Below are positions 47,427 through 58,089 of a DNA stretch of 64,000 nucleotides, piece after piece. Each line of letters opens with the position of its first letter. The stretch's first letter is position 1. The stretch covers positions 22,496,001 through 22,560,000 of the forward strand of contig BRKX01000003.1 of NCBI GenBank assembly GCA_026008535.1, written 5' to 3'. Made by a program: the position numbers and the translations under genes. This DNA comes from Perilla frutescens. Lineage: Eukaryota; Streptophyta; Magnoliopsida; Lamiales; Lamiaceae. The notes under the pieces are model-generated. The model was not told the origin of the DNA. It was given only the letters and a program-made list of their open reading frames with translations, and made no database searches.

Positions 47427-49610
47427 TCAAGTGAGAGGTGATTGAAATTCAGTATTTAAAAGTTGCAAAAGCCAGTGAATTTGTGTCCATTGAGTGTGAG
47501 TTTCATCCTGAGAATAGAATGTGTGCACTTGATTTCTCAACTCAATCCAACTGCAACCTCCACTTTTCTTGATTCCTTTCTGGCTCATTAGTCTTCTTGT
47601 GTTCATTACATCAACCCAACGCCCTCGTGAAGCATAGGTATTCGACAGAATAACATAGCCTCCGGGCTTTGTCTCCGCAACTTCTGAGAGCTTTTCAGAT
47701 GCCCTTGCAGCTAACTTCTCGTTCCCATACGTTTTACAACCACTGAGTAGAGCAGCCCATGAATTTGCTTCGGGTTCATATGGCATACTCGTTATCAACT
47801 TCTCTGCCTCATGGAGGCGTCCTGATCGAGACAGCATGTCCACTACGCAAGTGTAGTGCCTCTCATGTGGCCTCACACCATAAACCTTCTCCATTGAGTT
47901 GAAGTAAGCAAGCCCTTTATCAACTAAACCACAATGAGAGCAAGCAAATAAAACTGACAATAGAATGAGCTCATTTGGTGCAACGGATGAGGTGCGTTCC
48001 ATTTCTTCAAACAGTTGAAGTGATTCCTCTGCAAATCCATTTTCAGCAAGCCCTTGAATCATAGCTGTCCAGGCAACATCATTCTTTTGGAGCATCCGCT
48101 TGAAGATCTTTACAGAGCTTCCAATTCCTCCAGATTTTGCATACATATCTAGGAGTGCAGTGTCAACAAAGATATCATGCTGAAAACTGAGTTTTAGAGC
48201 TTTTGCGTGTGCATACTTGCCTTTCTCTAATGAGGCTAAGCTCGCGCAAGCACTCAAGACACTTGAAAACGTGGATTTACTTGGCTGTTCTCCATACAAA
48301 ATCATCTGATGGAATACTTCAAACGCCTCACCAAAATCCTCAACACCTAAATGACCAGCAATCAATGAGTTCCAAGATATGTTATTTTTCTGAGGTATAT
48401 GGCTAAAAAGCTCTGTAGCTTCTGCAAGTTGGCCATTTGAACTATAACCAGAGACCATCGAGTTCCAACAGACAACATTCTTCTCTGGAAGAGCATCAAA
48501 CACCATGCGCCCATCTTTAGTATCTCCACATTTGCAATACAAGTCAATAAGTGAGCTACCAACAAATACATTCATATCCATACCAATCTTCAAAACACGC
48601 GCATGAATGCTCTTTCCAGCTTGCAAAGCCTGCAGACTGGCCAATGCACTGATTACACTAGAATAGCAAGATATATTCGGTTTAAAACTGTACTCAACCA
48701 TCTGTTGGAACAGCCTTGCCGCCTCTTCTGCATTGCCACTCTGGCTCAATCTTGCTATCATTGCACTCCAAGTAACTTCATTTCTTTCTGGCATCTCATC
48801 AAAGATCCGACGAGCTTCTCCCAAGTTACCCATCTCAACGTACATGCCTAGGATTGTTGTCCAAGAAACAACATCCTTTTGGTCCATCCTATCAAATGTC
48901 TTCCTTGCAGAATCAATGAAACCCAATCTCAGATAAAACGTAACCAGAGAATTCAAAACACCAACATTTTCCTCATAACCACCCTTAATAATTAACCCCA
49001 AAACACTCATTCCCAATCTAAAGTCACCTAACTCCATACAAGCCTTAACCACCGAAGTAAAAGTAATGTCATTAGGCGTAACCCCAGAACAAAGCATTTC
49101 CTTAAACAGACTCATTGCTCGAAAACTCAGTCTATTTTGGACAAGCCCGCTAATTGTTGCAGTCCAGGAAAACACATCCGAAAACGGGTTTCTCTCAAAA
49201 TAATGGATCGCTTCATTCACATTCCCATGTTTCAATAACCCAGAAATGAGTGAAGTCCAAGAAACCTTATTTCTTTCAGGCATTTCCTCAAACAACTGGC
49301 AGGCGTCGACCACATTTCCCCATTGAAGGTTCGCAGTGATTAAGCAGTTATGAACAACTAAATCGAACCCATTAAACTCCTTCAGCATCTGATTAATCTC
49401 GAGTGATTTCCTCGAATCTAAATACATGATCAGTAGTTTTACGGCTATGTATTTCTGGGATGAGAGGCCCATTTTGATTAAATGGCAGTGGAGGGCATTT
49501 CCACGATTGATCAACCTCTCGTTCGTGCAATTTTCTAGCAGAGTAATACTTTTCCCAATGAATGCCTTGAGGGTTTTTCTTGAATTAACCGAAAACAGTG
49601 TGTTGAACAT
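47427..49610 (-). CDS. PLS-class pentatricopeptide repeat protein with E/E+ motifs
   Basis: An intronless frame of 727 codons. I start at the ATG at 49610 (MFNTLFS); two in-frame codons before it are not ATG. The protein is a chain of 31-36-residue PPR motifs of alternating P, L and S type (VSWTSLISGLLKHGNVNEA, VTWSAMIARLSQSGNAEEA, VCWNSMVSGYSSNG and others). It ends with E and E+ motifs (WAALLSGCKTYGNEKLAA, GCSWIELRNQVHTF). It stops after a short tail with no DYW deaminase domain. Such proteins bind organelle RNA one base per repeat and usually direct C-to-U editing with a partner deaminase. The N-terminus is compatible with mitochondrial or plastid import. The frame is intact, so it is probably active. 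The exact orthologue is not assigned. Confidence 0.95.
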   Translation of the reverse strand: MFNTLFSVNSRKTLKAFIGKSITLLENCTNERLINRGNALHCHLIKMGLSSQKYIAVKLLIMYLDSRKSLEINQMLKEFNGFDLVVHNCLITANLQWGNVVDACQLFEEMPERNKVSWTSLISGLLKHGNVNEAIHYFERNPFSDVFSWTATISGLVQNRLSFRAMSLFKEMLCSGVTPNDITFTSVVKACMELGDFRLGMSVLGLIIKGGYEENVGVLNSLVTFYLRLGFIDSARKTFDRMDQKDVVSWTTILGMYVEMGNLGEARRIFDEMPERNEVTWSAMIARLSQSGNAEEAARLFQQMVEYSFKPNISCYSSVISALASLQALQAGKSIHARVLKIGMDMNVFVGSSLIDLYCKCGDTKDGRMVFDALPEKNVVCWNSMVSGYSSNGQLAEATELFSHIPQKNNISWNSLIAGHLGVEDFGEAFEVFHQMILYGEQPSKSTFSSVLSACASLASLEKGKYAHAKALKLSFQHDIFVDTALLDMYAKSGGIGSSVKIFKRMLQKNDVAWTAMIQGLAENGFAEESLQLFEEMERTSSVAPNELILLSVLFACSHCGLVDKGLAYFNSMEKVYGVRPHERHYTCVVDMLSRSGRLHEAEKLITSMPYEPEANSWAALLSGCKTYGNEKLAARASEKLSEVAETKPGGYVILSNTYASRGRWVDVMNTRRLMSQKGIKKSGGCSWIELRNQVHTFYSQDETHTQWTQIHWLLQLLNTEFQSPLT

Positions 49611-49632
49611 ACTCAAGTTTAAGTAGAAGAGC

Positions 49633-49652
49633 GCGCGCGCTCTCTCTCTCTC
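49633..49652. repeat. Short (GC)n-(CT)n run upstream of the PPR start
   Basis: GCGCGCGC followed by about six CT units, about 25 bases upstream of the PPR ATG, probably in its leader. Confidence 0.7.
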
Positions 49653-49849
49653 AGTTAACTCGGAAGGGAACTACACTACCCACTCCCAAGTATTCAACAA
49701 AGAGTAATTCTATATATAGCCCCAATTTTACTCTTCATAACCCCAATATTTAAAAATAATTAAAATATTATTTGAATGTAATATTTTGCCCCCATAACCA
49801 CATTTTAAAATTTGATAAAAAAATTTAAAGGCAACTATATTAATAGGCG

Positions 49850-49960
49850 TGGTCCTGGTGGGCATGGTCTAATAGTTGAGTGAGGTTGCTTGAAGATCCA
49901 AGATCACGAGTTCGAATCTGTTCAATACCACATGTCGGGTGTGTGAATAAAAAAAAAAGT
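49850..49960 (+). mobile_element. tRNA-derived SINE candidate
   Basis: ATGGTCTAATAGTTGAGTG resembles a tRNA A box, and CACGAGTTCGAATCTG about 40 bases later is a good B box (consensus GGTTCGANNCC). A short tail ends in AATAAAAAAAAAAG. This is the layout of plant SINEs transcribed by RNA polymerase III. No clear target-site duplication could be read. It lies about 240 bases upstream of the PPR start. Confidence 0.6.
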
Positions 49961-51014
49961 TTTTTTTCCCTATTCATAACCTCTATATTTAATTAAAATA
50001 TTAATATTATTATATTAAATTTTTTCCCTCACAACTTCATTATCTAAAACCTAGAAAGAAAAAAAATTCACAACTACAACAATCTTTAAGCATGGTTCTT
50101 CTTAGTGAAGCCAATGCAATCTGGAGATCCCATAATTCTTTTTATAGCAAGCTTTGAAGCTATCTTTATCAAGCTCTTCATAACATTTCACTGTACTCGG
50201 ATTCTTCATTTTCTCATATCTTCTTGGAGTTTCAGAATAGTTGGAGATTGTGATTTACATATATTCAAGATCATTTATGTATATTGATTAATTGAATGGA
50301 AAAAAATATTCAAGAATAACAATGTTTTCGTCAGTGCAATCAAAATCAAAATAAATGAAATTATTTGGATTTTTGATATAAGAGTGTGGAAGATAATTCT
50401 GAAAATACATACATCTAAACAATATTCTTTGATTCACGATGAGACAAAAATAATAGATAATATTTTTTGTGACAAGTGAATGAGAGAGTGAGAATTGAAA
50501 CTTGATGATTGAGAAGGGAGATTAGCAAGTAATCACAATTTATTAACCCAAAATGAAACATAATAAAAATAAACTTCCCAAGATATTATTTATATGTACT
50601 ATTTTACCATCATAGCCCTCTAAATTAAAACCATTACTAAAAAAGAAAAACCCGTACAGCTCCATGTTTCGTAGCTTCCTTGTATACAAATCACCATGCC
50701 TATCAATACAAAATCTTTTATGTTTAGTGCTCTATTTAATAGTGAATTAAGATTGATAATCTTGACAAAATTCGTGTTTCATTTTCTCGAATTCTCAGTT
50801 TTCCCTTTTGCCTTGTTATGTGTATTTGGCTGCAAATCCAATCTAACAACAATTCCCTTTCTCTACAATAACAGTTGAATTTTTGGGGACGAAGTCTTAT
50901 GCATGGTTCTATGATTGAAGCTTAAGTATGAGCAATACTATCTCTCTCTCTGCTCTCTACCACAACTCTCTCTATCACAGTACTTTTTTTTTTAAGAAAA
51001 TTGCTCTGCATGAT
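49961..51014. other. AT-rich spacer
   Basis: No gene recognised. Short CT runs lie near 50941 and 50964. Confidence 0.5.
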
Positions 51015-51429
51015 TTAATTTGCTACAATATTTTTCAACCATTCTGGACAAGTGCTAGACCCCATCTCAACAACATCTAAAGTTTTTGCATAATTGGCCA
51101 ACGCATGTGCTGCTTCATTAGCTTCCCGTTGAACATGATTAATTGATAACGCACAGACTTCTTTTGCTAAAGATATTACCACAAAAACCTCCTCACAAAG
51201 CACACTTCGGGATTTTTTTCTTCCATAAGAACATGGACAACAAGTAATGAATCAGAGAAACTTCAACCGATGCTAACTCATTTTCAGCAAACAGCTAGAT
51301 GTCTCGAAAAATAGCCCGCAACTCCCCAGCTAGAACTGTGTGTAGCTTGCCAACCGGCCTTGCCATAGCAACCACCATCGATCCCCAAAAATCACGCACA
51401 ATAGCCCCCACACCTCCTAAAGGAAAACC
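51015..51429 (-). pseudogene. RNase H-like (RVT_3-type) fragment
   Basis: The minus strand reads GGVGAIVRDFWGSM and LAGELRAIFRDI, then a stop. It continues after a frame change with VCALSINHVQREANEAAHALANYA and ends PEWLKNIVAN at 51015. This is the pattern of the reverse-transcriptase-like RNase H domain found in LINE-derived and many host-annotated plant proteins. The middle is disrupted, so it is a relic. It abuts the shortened LTR of the copia element to its right. Confidence 0.65.
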
Positions 51430-51495
51430 TAAGACAATGTAAAAGGACAATAGTGCCCTTAATAGAAAAACAATATTACATATATATTTCTAACA
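51430..51495 (-). repeat. Truncated 3' LTR of the copia element
   Basis: The LTR starts TGTTAGAAATATATATG at 51495, right after a polypurine tract TGAGGGAGGG (51496-51505). Only about 65 bases remain before the RNase H-like relic begins. Confidence 0.6.
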
Positions 51496-51508
51496 CCCTC
51501 CCTCAAAC

Positions 51509-52772
51509 TCAAGATGTCGCTGTGACGAGCATCGAGAGTTTGTCAACAAAAGTGCGAAAACGCGGAAGCGGAAAAGACTTGGTGAAAAGGTCGGCAACGT
51601 GTGATGAAGAGACAATGAAGAGTAAGGTAAGAGTTCCTTGTTGTAAGGGATGGTGAGTGAAATGACAATCAATCTCGATATGCTTGGTGCGCTCGTGGAA
51701 GATGGAGTTGTGAGCAATTTGGATGGCGCTCTTATTGTCACAATACATTGGGGTTGGATCAAGGATAAGACACCCATATCAGCAAACGACCAACACAACC
51801 AAACAATCTCTGTGGTGATGGAAGCTGTGGCACGATACTCAGCTTCTGTGGAAGAGCGAGAAACAACCCTCTGTTTTTTACTTTTCCAAGAGATGAGGAA
51901 ATCACCAAGAAAAACACATAAGCCAGTGGTGGATTTGCAATCAACAGGATCACTAGCCTAATCCGTATCTGAGAACGCTCGAAGCTCAAGAGATGAGGTA
52001 GAAGAATACAAAAGGCTATGAAACATTGTACCTTGAAGATAACGGAGGATACGAAGAACATCAGACCAATGAACAGTAGTGGGTGACGAGAAAAACTGAC
52101 TGACGATGTGGATGGTATATGCAATATCAGGACGAGATATAGTGAGGTAGACTAAGCTCCCAACAATGGTGCGATACAACGCATGATCTTCCAAAGGTGA
52201 GCCATCAGAGGTAGAATATTGAATATTTGCTTTCATAAGAGTATCAACAGTTTGGGTATCAGTGAGGTGAGCATGCTCAAGGATATCAGTGATGTACTTA
52301 GATTGGGAGAGGAGATATCCCCTAAAAGACCTGCAAACCTCAATACCAAGGAAGTAGCGTAGAGGGCCTAAATCCTTCATCTCAAAATGAGATGCTAATT
52401 AGGATTTCAAGCGTGAAATCTCATCTGTGTCACTCCAGTAATAATCATATCATCAACATACAAGGAGAGAAGAATGATGCCAGAGTCTGAAGTCTTAATA
52501 AAGAGGGTGTGATCACAGTCACTCGAATGAAAACCAAGAGAAATGAGAGCAATAGAGAATGTTTCATACTAAGATTGAGATGCTTTCTTGAGACTGTATA
52601 AAGACTTCTTGAGGCGGCAAACGTGTCCAACCTGATAGGGTACTCTGGGGAAAGGAGTCATGTAGACCTCATCAATAAGATCTCTATGTAAGAAAACATT
52701 CTTGACATCCATCTGAGAAAGATCCCAGTGTCGAACCACAACCACATCAATGGGGGCATGAACTGTGGTCAT
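51509..52772 (-). pseudogene. Copia reverse transcriptase (C-terminal part) and RNase H
   Basis: Readable pieces in order: MDVKNVFLHRDL and VYMTPFPRVP (about 52720-52640), the intact catalytic SLYVDDMIIT at about 52445, MKDLGPLRYFLGIEV, GSLVYLTISRPDIAY, then the RNase H motifs MYCDNKSAIQIAHN, HERTKHIEIDCH and ADLFTKSFP. The pieces lie in different frames, with at least two frameshifts (near 52600 and 52400). The catalytic YVDD box survives, unlike in the SIRE-like element. Confidence 0.85.
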
Positions 52773-53709
52773 TTTGACGACGGGAGCAATGGTTTCCTCA
52801 TAATCTAGGCCGTATTATTGGGAGAAACCTTTGGCAACCAACCTTGCTTTGTATCTCTCAATAGATCCATCTACCTTAGTTTTGATCTTGTATACCCATT
52901 GAGAGCCAATGGCATGTTTACCTCGTGGAAGAGGTACCAAATCCAAAGTATCAGTATGGGACAATGCATCAAGCTCATCAGTCATAACTTTGCTGCCACA
53001 AGGGGTCAAGAGCTGCTTCTTTGTAGAAACTGGGCTAAAAAATTTTGTGAATAGAAGACAAGAAAGAGGTGAAAGCAGGGAAATATGAGGAATAAACAAA
53101 ATCAGGCAACTTAGTAGACTTATGGACACGTGTAGAATGACGAGGAACATGGTCCACAATCTCAGGAGGTGGAGAGGAGGCAAAAGAAGTAGGAGGATCT
53201 GTACGATCATCATGAACATCATGGTCAATATCTACAATGTCAACTTCAGTGTCATAGGTAAAAGGATAAGTATGGATGAGGTCAGTGTGGGACACATTAT
53301 GAGAAGTAGAAGGGATGGAGAAAAATGGAATGTGCTCAAGGAAGAAAACATGACGAGAGACATAGAGTTTATGAGTAACGGGATCAAAACATCGATACCC
53401 TTTTTGTCCATCCCCATAACCCAAGAAAACACACAAGACAGAACAAGAAGAAAGTTTGTTGCATTCAACATGTGGACGAAGACCGAAACAGGTAGAACCG
53501 AAAACTCTCAAAGAAGTGTAATCAGAACCATAACCAAAGAGTTTTTGAAAAGGAGACATACCAGCAGTAAGAGAAGAAGGAATTCTGTTAATTAAGTAGA
53601 TAGATGTGAGGATAGCTTTTCCCCAAAATTCATTAGGAACAGAGGCGGATAAGAGAAGAGAACGAGCAGTTTCCATAATGTGTCTATGTTTTCTTTCAGC
53701 GACACCAAT
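52773..53709 (-). pseudogene. Copia integrase C-terminal region and start of reverse transcriptase
   Basis: AERKHRHIMETARSLLLSAS, FWGKAILTSIYLINRIPSS, LRVFGSTCFGLRPH and VFLGYGDGQKGYRCFDP are the conserved integrase-tail motifs. They are followed by a proline- and serine-rich linker, then the RT start SQWVYKIKTKVDGS and ARLVAKGFSQ near 52830. One frameshift lies between 53228 and 53035. Confidence 0.85.
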
Positions 53710-54099
53710 TTATTCAGGTGTGTCGGTGCAAGAGGTCTGCTGGATGGTTCCATCATTGGCAAGTATCTCACGAAAACTATTAGAGGTATATTTCCCTCCC
53801 AAATCACATCTAAAATACTTGATAACAGTAGAAAATTGAGTTTTCACAAGAGCACAAAATGCACTATAAATACCCAAAAAGTCAGAACAATATTCCATGA
53901 GATAAATCCAAAAATAACGAGTATGATTATTAATGAATGAAACATAATATCGAGACCCTCCATTTGTGGCAAGAGGAGAAGGCCCCCAAATATCAGAGTG
54001 AATCAAGTCAAATGGGGAAGTAGAAATAGACATGCTTTTATAGAAAGATAAAGCTGAAAATTTGGCAAGTTTAAGTACTCTACTTAGATGATCGGCCAC
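53710..54099 (-). pseudogene. Gypsy-copia fusion frame containing the copia integrase core
   Basis: An open stretch of about 129 codons starts with VADHLSRV, the end of a Ty3/gypsy RNase H. It passes without interruption into LAKFSALSF and then DLIHSDIWGP, the first catalytic Asp region of a copia integrase. The second Asp region reads FRCDLGGKY. The frame ends TDTPE-stop where the family reads TPEQNGVAER, so Gln is replaced by TAA. The junction is at about 54074. Confidence 0.8.
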
Positions 54100-54912
54100 C
54101 TAGTTTTGGGCTCCACTCTTATCTTTGATCTTTCAATCAAATTCTTGCAATAGTAGTATCCACCGAATGAGCCTTGGTTTCGATTCCTTTTTTGCAAGTA
54201 GATGCTTCAATGCAGAGTGATTGGTGTAAACAACACTCTTAGCCCTGAGCAAATAGGATCGAAACTTTTCAAAGGCGAAGACTATTGCCAGCAATTCTTT
54301 CTCAGTCGTGGTGTAGTTGGCTTGGGCATCATTCAATGTCTTAGAAGCATAGTAAATCATATGACATTCTTTACCTCACTTTTGTCCAAGCACTGCGCCC
54401 ACAGCGTATCCACTGGCATCATATATTATTTCAAATGTCATACCCCAATCTGGAGCTTGAATGATGGGTGCTGTGACTAGCCTCTTCTTTAGAGTGTTGA
54501 AGGCTTCCTTGCATGCATCGTCGAAGACAAATGGCATATCATTCTGCAAAAGATGCGTGATTGGTTGAGCAATATTTGCAAAATCCTTCATGAATCGCCG
54601 GTAGAACCAAGCGTGCCCAAGAAAACCACGAACTTGCTTCACCATAGTGGGGTAATGTAGCTTTTCGATGATGTCCATCTTGGCTTTATCCACCTCTATG
54701 CCTCTCTCTGAAACAACGTGCCTAAGAACAATCCTCTCACGAACCATGAAATGACATTTTTCATAGTTTAGCACTAAGAATTTATCCACACATCTTTTTA
54801 GTACCTTTTCAAGGTTGTCGAGGCATGCGTTGAATGAATTTCCGTAGACTGTAAAGTTGTCCATGAATACCTCGATACAATTCTCTAAAAGATCCGAGAA
54901 AATACTCATCAT
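54075..54912 (-). pseudogene. Athila-like reverse transcriptase end and RNase H
   Basis: Continues in the same frame: FSDLLENCIEVFMDNFTVYG (family: FMDDF, so a catalytic Asp has become Asn), RGFLGHAWFYRRFMKDF, then the RNase H IIYDASGYAVGAVLGQK, YASKTLNDAQANYTTTEKELLA and SALKHLLAKK. Stops occur at 54373-54375 and in the final NQVADHLSR motif, which reads N-stop-VADHLSR (TAG at 54100-54102). The element then switches to copia sequence. Confidence 0.85.
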
Positions 54913-54918
54913 GCATCA

Positions 54919-56328
54919 TTAAAAAGTTCCAGGGGCATTGCAGAGCCCAAAAGGCATTCTCCGGTAAGTAAATGTGCCAAATGGGCACGTGAAGGTAGTC
55001 TTCTCCTGGTCTTCTTGATCCGCTACAATTTCTATGTAGCCTGAATATCCATCAAGGAAACAAAAGAATTTGTTTCCAGCCAATCTCTCCAGCATCTGGT
55101 CTATGAACGGTAACAGAAAGTGATCCGTTCTTGTGACGGTGTTGAGCTTCCGGTAGTCTATGCAGACTCTCCATCCAGTTTGTAGCCTCGTGGGCACAAG
55201 CTCATTTTTCTCATTTTCCACCACCTGGATTCCTGACTTCTTGGGCACGACATGAATCGGGCTCACCCACTTGCTGTCTGAAATGGGGTAGATGATCCCC
55301 ATATCTAACAACTTGAGTATCTCCTTCAGCACTACTTTCTTCATTACGGGGTTCAGTTTGCGTTGGGCATCCCGCACAGGTTTGGCATCGTCCTCCAGAA
55401 GAATTCTGTGCATACATACTGCAGGGCTTATGCCCTTGATATTGGCCAAAGTCCATCCCATTGCTTCTTTGTATATTCGTAGCAACCTTAATAGCCGGTT
55501 TTCTTCAACAAGGTTCAGTCCTTTGCTTATGATAACCGGCAATGTCTCATTCTCTCTAAGATAGACATACTTTAAGTGGTCAGAGAGATTTTTCAATTCT
55601 AGCTTTGGTACCCTCTGCACCGATGGAAGCATCCTGTCTGTCTGTGTCATTGTGGGCAAATTGAAATCCACCACTCCATGCGATAATTTTTCCAAAGAGT
55701 ACAACTTCATGATAGCGTCTTTGGTATCCTCATATTTATCGATGGCATCGTAGTCAGTTAACCCAGCTTGCAATGCCCATTTCAGAGGTTCTTGGTTGTT
55801 CATGTGACCCAGAATGGCTTGAGATTGGGCATAGCAATGGTTCACAAAGTGGACTGACTTCGGGTCTCGTGGGTGCTTCATGGCTTCATAAATGTTGAAC
55901 ACAACTACCTGACCATCGAACTCACATGTCAGCGTACCCTCATCGACATTGATCTTAGTGCGAGCAGTTTTTATGAAAGGCCTCCCTAACAGTAGAACGG
56001 ATGTAGACGGTGTAGTGTTGCCCATGTCCAAGACATAGAAATCTGCTGGGAAAATTAATTCCCCCACTTTCACCAAGACATCTTCTATTAGACCTTTGGG
56101 GTAGATATTTGATCTATCTGCCAACTGAATGATCACCCTCGTCTCCTTGAGTGGTCCCAGATTTAATTCTTCATAAATCATCATGGGCATGACGTTTATG
56201 GACGCACCGAGATCAAGCATTGCATTTTCAATGTTTTTGCTCCCAATTATGCATGGTATGACAAACATGCCAGGATCTTCACATTTCTTTGGCATCTTTT
56301 GTAGCACTGTAGAGACATTTTCTCTCAT
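54919..56328 (-). pseudogene. Athila-like protease and first part of reverse transcriptase
   Basis: 469 open codons. The protease motif reads AMLDLGASINVMP (DLGA is normal for this lineage), with LLLGRPFIKTARTKINV after it. The RT follows with SDSKWVSPIHVVPKKSG, GWRVCIDYRKLN, FFCFLDGYSGY and TFTYRRMPFGLCNAPGTF. It ends at two consecutive stop codons (54919-54921 TAA, 54916-54918 TGA) where the family has Gln-Arg. Those codons fit single C-to-T changes of CAA and CGA. Confidence 0.88.
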
Positions 56329-56751
56329 GAAAAGTCTCGCATCATCTTCAAATCGTACATTCTTGGTACACAGCTCTTTTAGGAAACGGGCATAACGAGG
56401 AACCTGCCTTATTGCATCCAGTAGTTGAATATTGATTTCTACCTTTCAAAAGACCTTGAGAAGTTCCTTCATCTCCTCGTCTTTCTTGTCGTGGGTAAGA
56501 TGCTCAGAAAAGGGAGGCTTCTTCTTTATTTCTTGCCTTGTGGGCTCAACAACCTCTTTCTGTGCCTGCTCTTCCTCTTTCGTTATGCCTTCAGTGTCTC
56601 CTTTTAGTTCACTTTTCATCACTTCTTCTTCACTCTTTGTGGTCACGGTGTTCACCTGTTCTCGGGGATTTATCACCTGAGATGGTAATTGTCCGTTCCT
56701 TTCCTTCAGTTGGGCAAGATCTTGAGCTAGTTGGGAAATTTGTTTGCTCAC

Positions 56752-58020
56752 ATGTTGCAGACCAGCCCTTGTCTCTTGTTTGAACCTTTCATTCTCCTGC
56801 TATGACTTCACATTCTCTTTGGCCATGGTATGGACTAGTTCGGCCAGGCTGGGTTCTTCGCGTGCCCTCGGTGGTGGTGGTGGCAAATCTGGTTGGTGGG
56901 CATCATTCCTCTTCCATCTAAAATTCTCATGATCCCTCCATCCAGGATTGTATGTTTGAGAGTGGGGATCATATCGCCTGTTATTGTTGTTATGCCCACC
57001 AAGAGAGTTGACTTTAGCGACGTCCTCCTCTTGCAGTGTTGGGCATTCATCAGTGAAATGGGCTACGCTCTTGCATACTCCACACACTCTTTTCTTTGGT
57101 GCTCTAGTATGGTTCATCACTTTCTCTATCTGGTCCAAAATCCTTTCCAGTTTGACCTCAAGGTGCATTGATTTTCCAGCATTTGGAACTGTCCTTGTGC
57201 CCTCGGTACTTTCATCTCTATTTTCGTCAGCCATTTCTGCTAGGATTCAGAAGGCTTTTATTGGTAGGTTGTTCAGGATAGATGCTCCACATGAAGCATT
57301 GACTATGATCTTGTCTTGTGGTCTCAACCCAGACACAAAGTATTGGATCAGATCGTGATCTGTGATCTAGTGTTGTGGGCATTTTGTCAACATGCTCTGG
57401 AATCGACACCAGTAGTCATAGAAACTGTCATTTATGCCCATCTTCAGACTTCTAATTCTTCACCTCATCTCCTAGACTCGGGATGCAGAAAAATATTTCT
57501 CCAGGAATTTTTGCTGCAGTTGTGCCCATGTGGTTATACTGCCAGTTGGCAGGGTGTATAACCAGTCTCGTGCCCCGTTGTGAAGAGTGAACGGGAATGA
57601 GACAAAATGCACATATTGTTCCTTTCACTTATCCGTAGGTTGAGTTTGACACACCATCGCAAAATCTTGAATATGACTTTGAGGGTCTTCTCCAGTCATC
57701 CCATGGTATTTGGGCAAGATTTGGATGAAACTTGCCTTCAACTCCCAACTTCCAGTAATTGCTGGAAGTGTTATGCACAAGGGACGTAAATTCATGTTAG
57801 TCGGAAAGACTAACTGCCTCAACGTTCTTCCTTCTTCTTCAGCCATCGGGGTTAACCTCAGTTGTTCGTTCCTTTCCAGTTGTGCTCTTTCTTGTTCCAA
57901 TTCTTTTTCACTAGCAAGTCTCTCTGCTTGTTGTGCCCTCCGTGCTTCTGCTCTCCTCCTCTTCAGAGTCTTCTCAAGTTCTGGATCGTACGAGCAATCT
58001 CCTTCAGAGGTATTGGGCAT
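56752..58020 (-). pseudogene. Athila-like gag
   Basis: From the ATG at 58020 (MPNTSEGD): a charged coiled-coil stretch (RRRAEARRAQQAERLASEKE), then the gag core (LRPLCITLPAITGSWEL, KASFIQILPKYHGMTGEDP), continuing after a stop at 57625 as FPFTLHNGARDWLYTLP. Later comes a CX2CX4HX4C zinc knuckle CGVCKSVAHFTDEC (about 57110). Several stops interrupt but the frame never shifts. It would form the element's particle coat. Confidence 0.8.
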
Positions 58021-58066
58021 CCACCGGCCAGGCTAACAAGTTGAAAAATAGAATTTCAAGAACCAG

Positions 58067-58085
58067 CTCCCCGGCAATGGTGCCA
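58067..58085 (-). other. Primer binding site, tRNA-Asp type
   Basis: The minus strand reads TGGCACCATTGCCGGGGAG. The usual site is TGGCGCCGTTGCCGGGGA, so two G-to-A changes are present. Confidence 0.75.
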
Positions 58086-58089
58086 ATTC

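Larger units (their letters stand above)
51430..54074 (-). mobile_element. Ty1/copia retrotransposon, 5'-truncated
   Basis: In element order: integrase core (from the junction at about 54074), integrase tail, reverse transcriptase and RNase H, then a polypurine tract and the start of a 3' LTR. gag, protease, 5' LTR and primer site are missing because the sequence switches to a Ty3/gypsy element at about 54074. It belongs to a different copia group from the SIRE-like element (shorter LTR, no extra ORFs). It is dead, with several frameshifts and stops. Confidence 0.85.

Noticed and set aside
48203..48936. Plus-strand open frames inside the PPR gene
   Set aside because: They are shadows of the minus-strand PPR coding frame.
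49870..49925. A possible functional tRNA gene
   Set aside because: The A and B boxes are present but no cloverleaf, acceptor stem or anticodon arm can be formed. A SINE explains it better.
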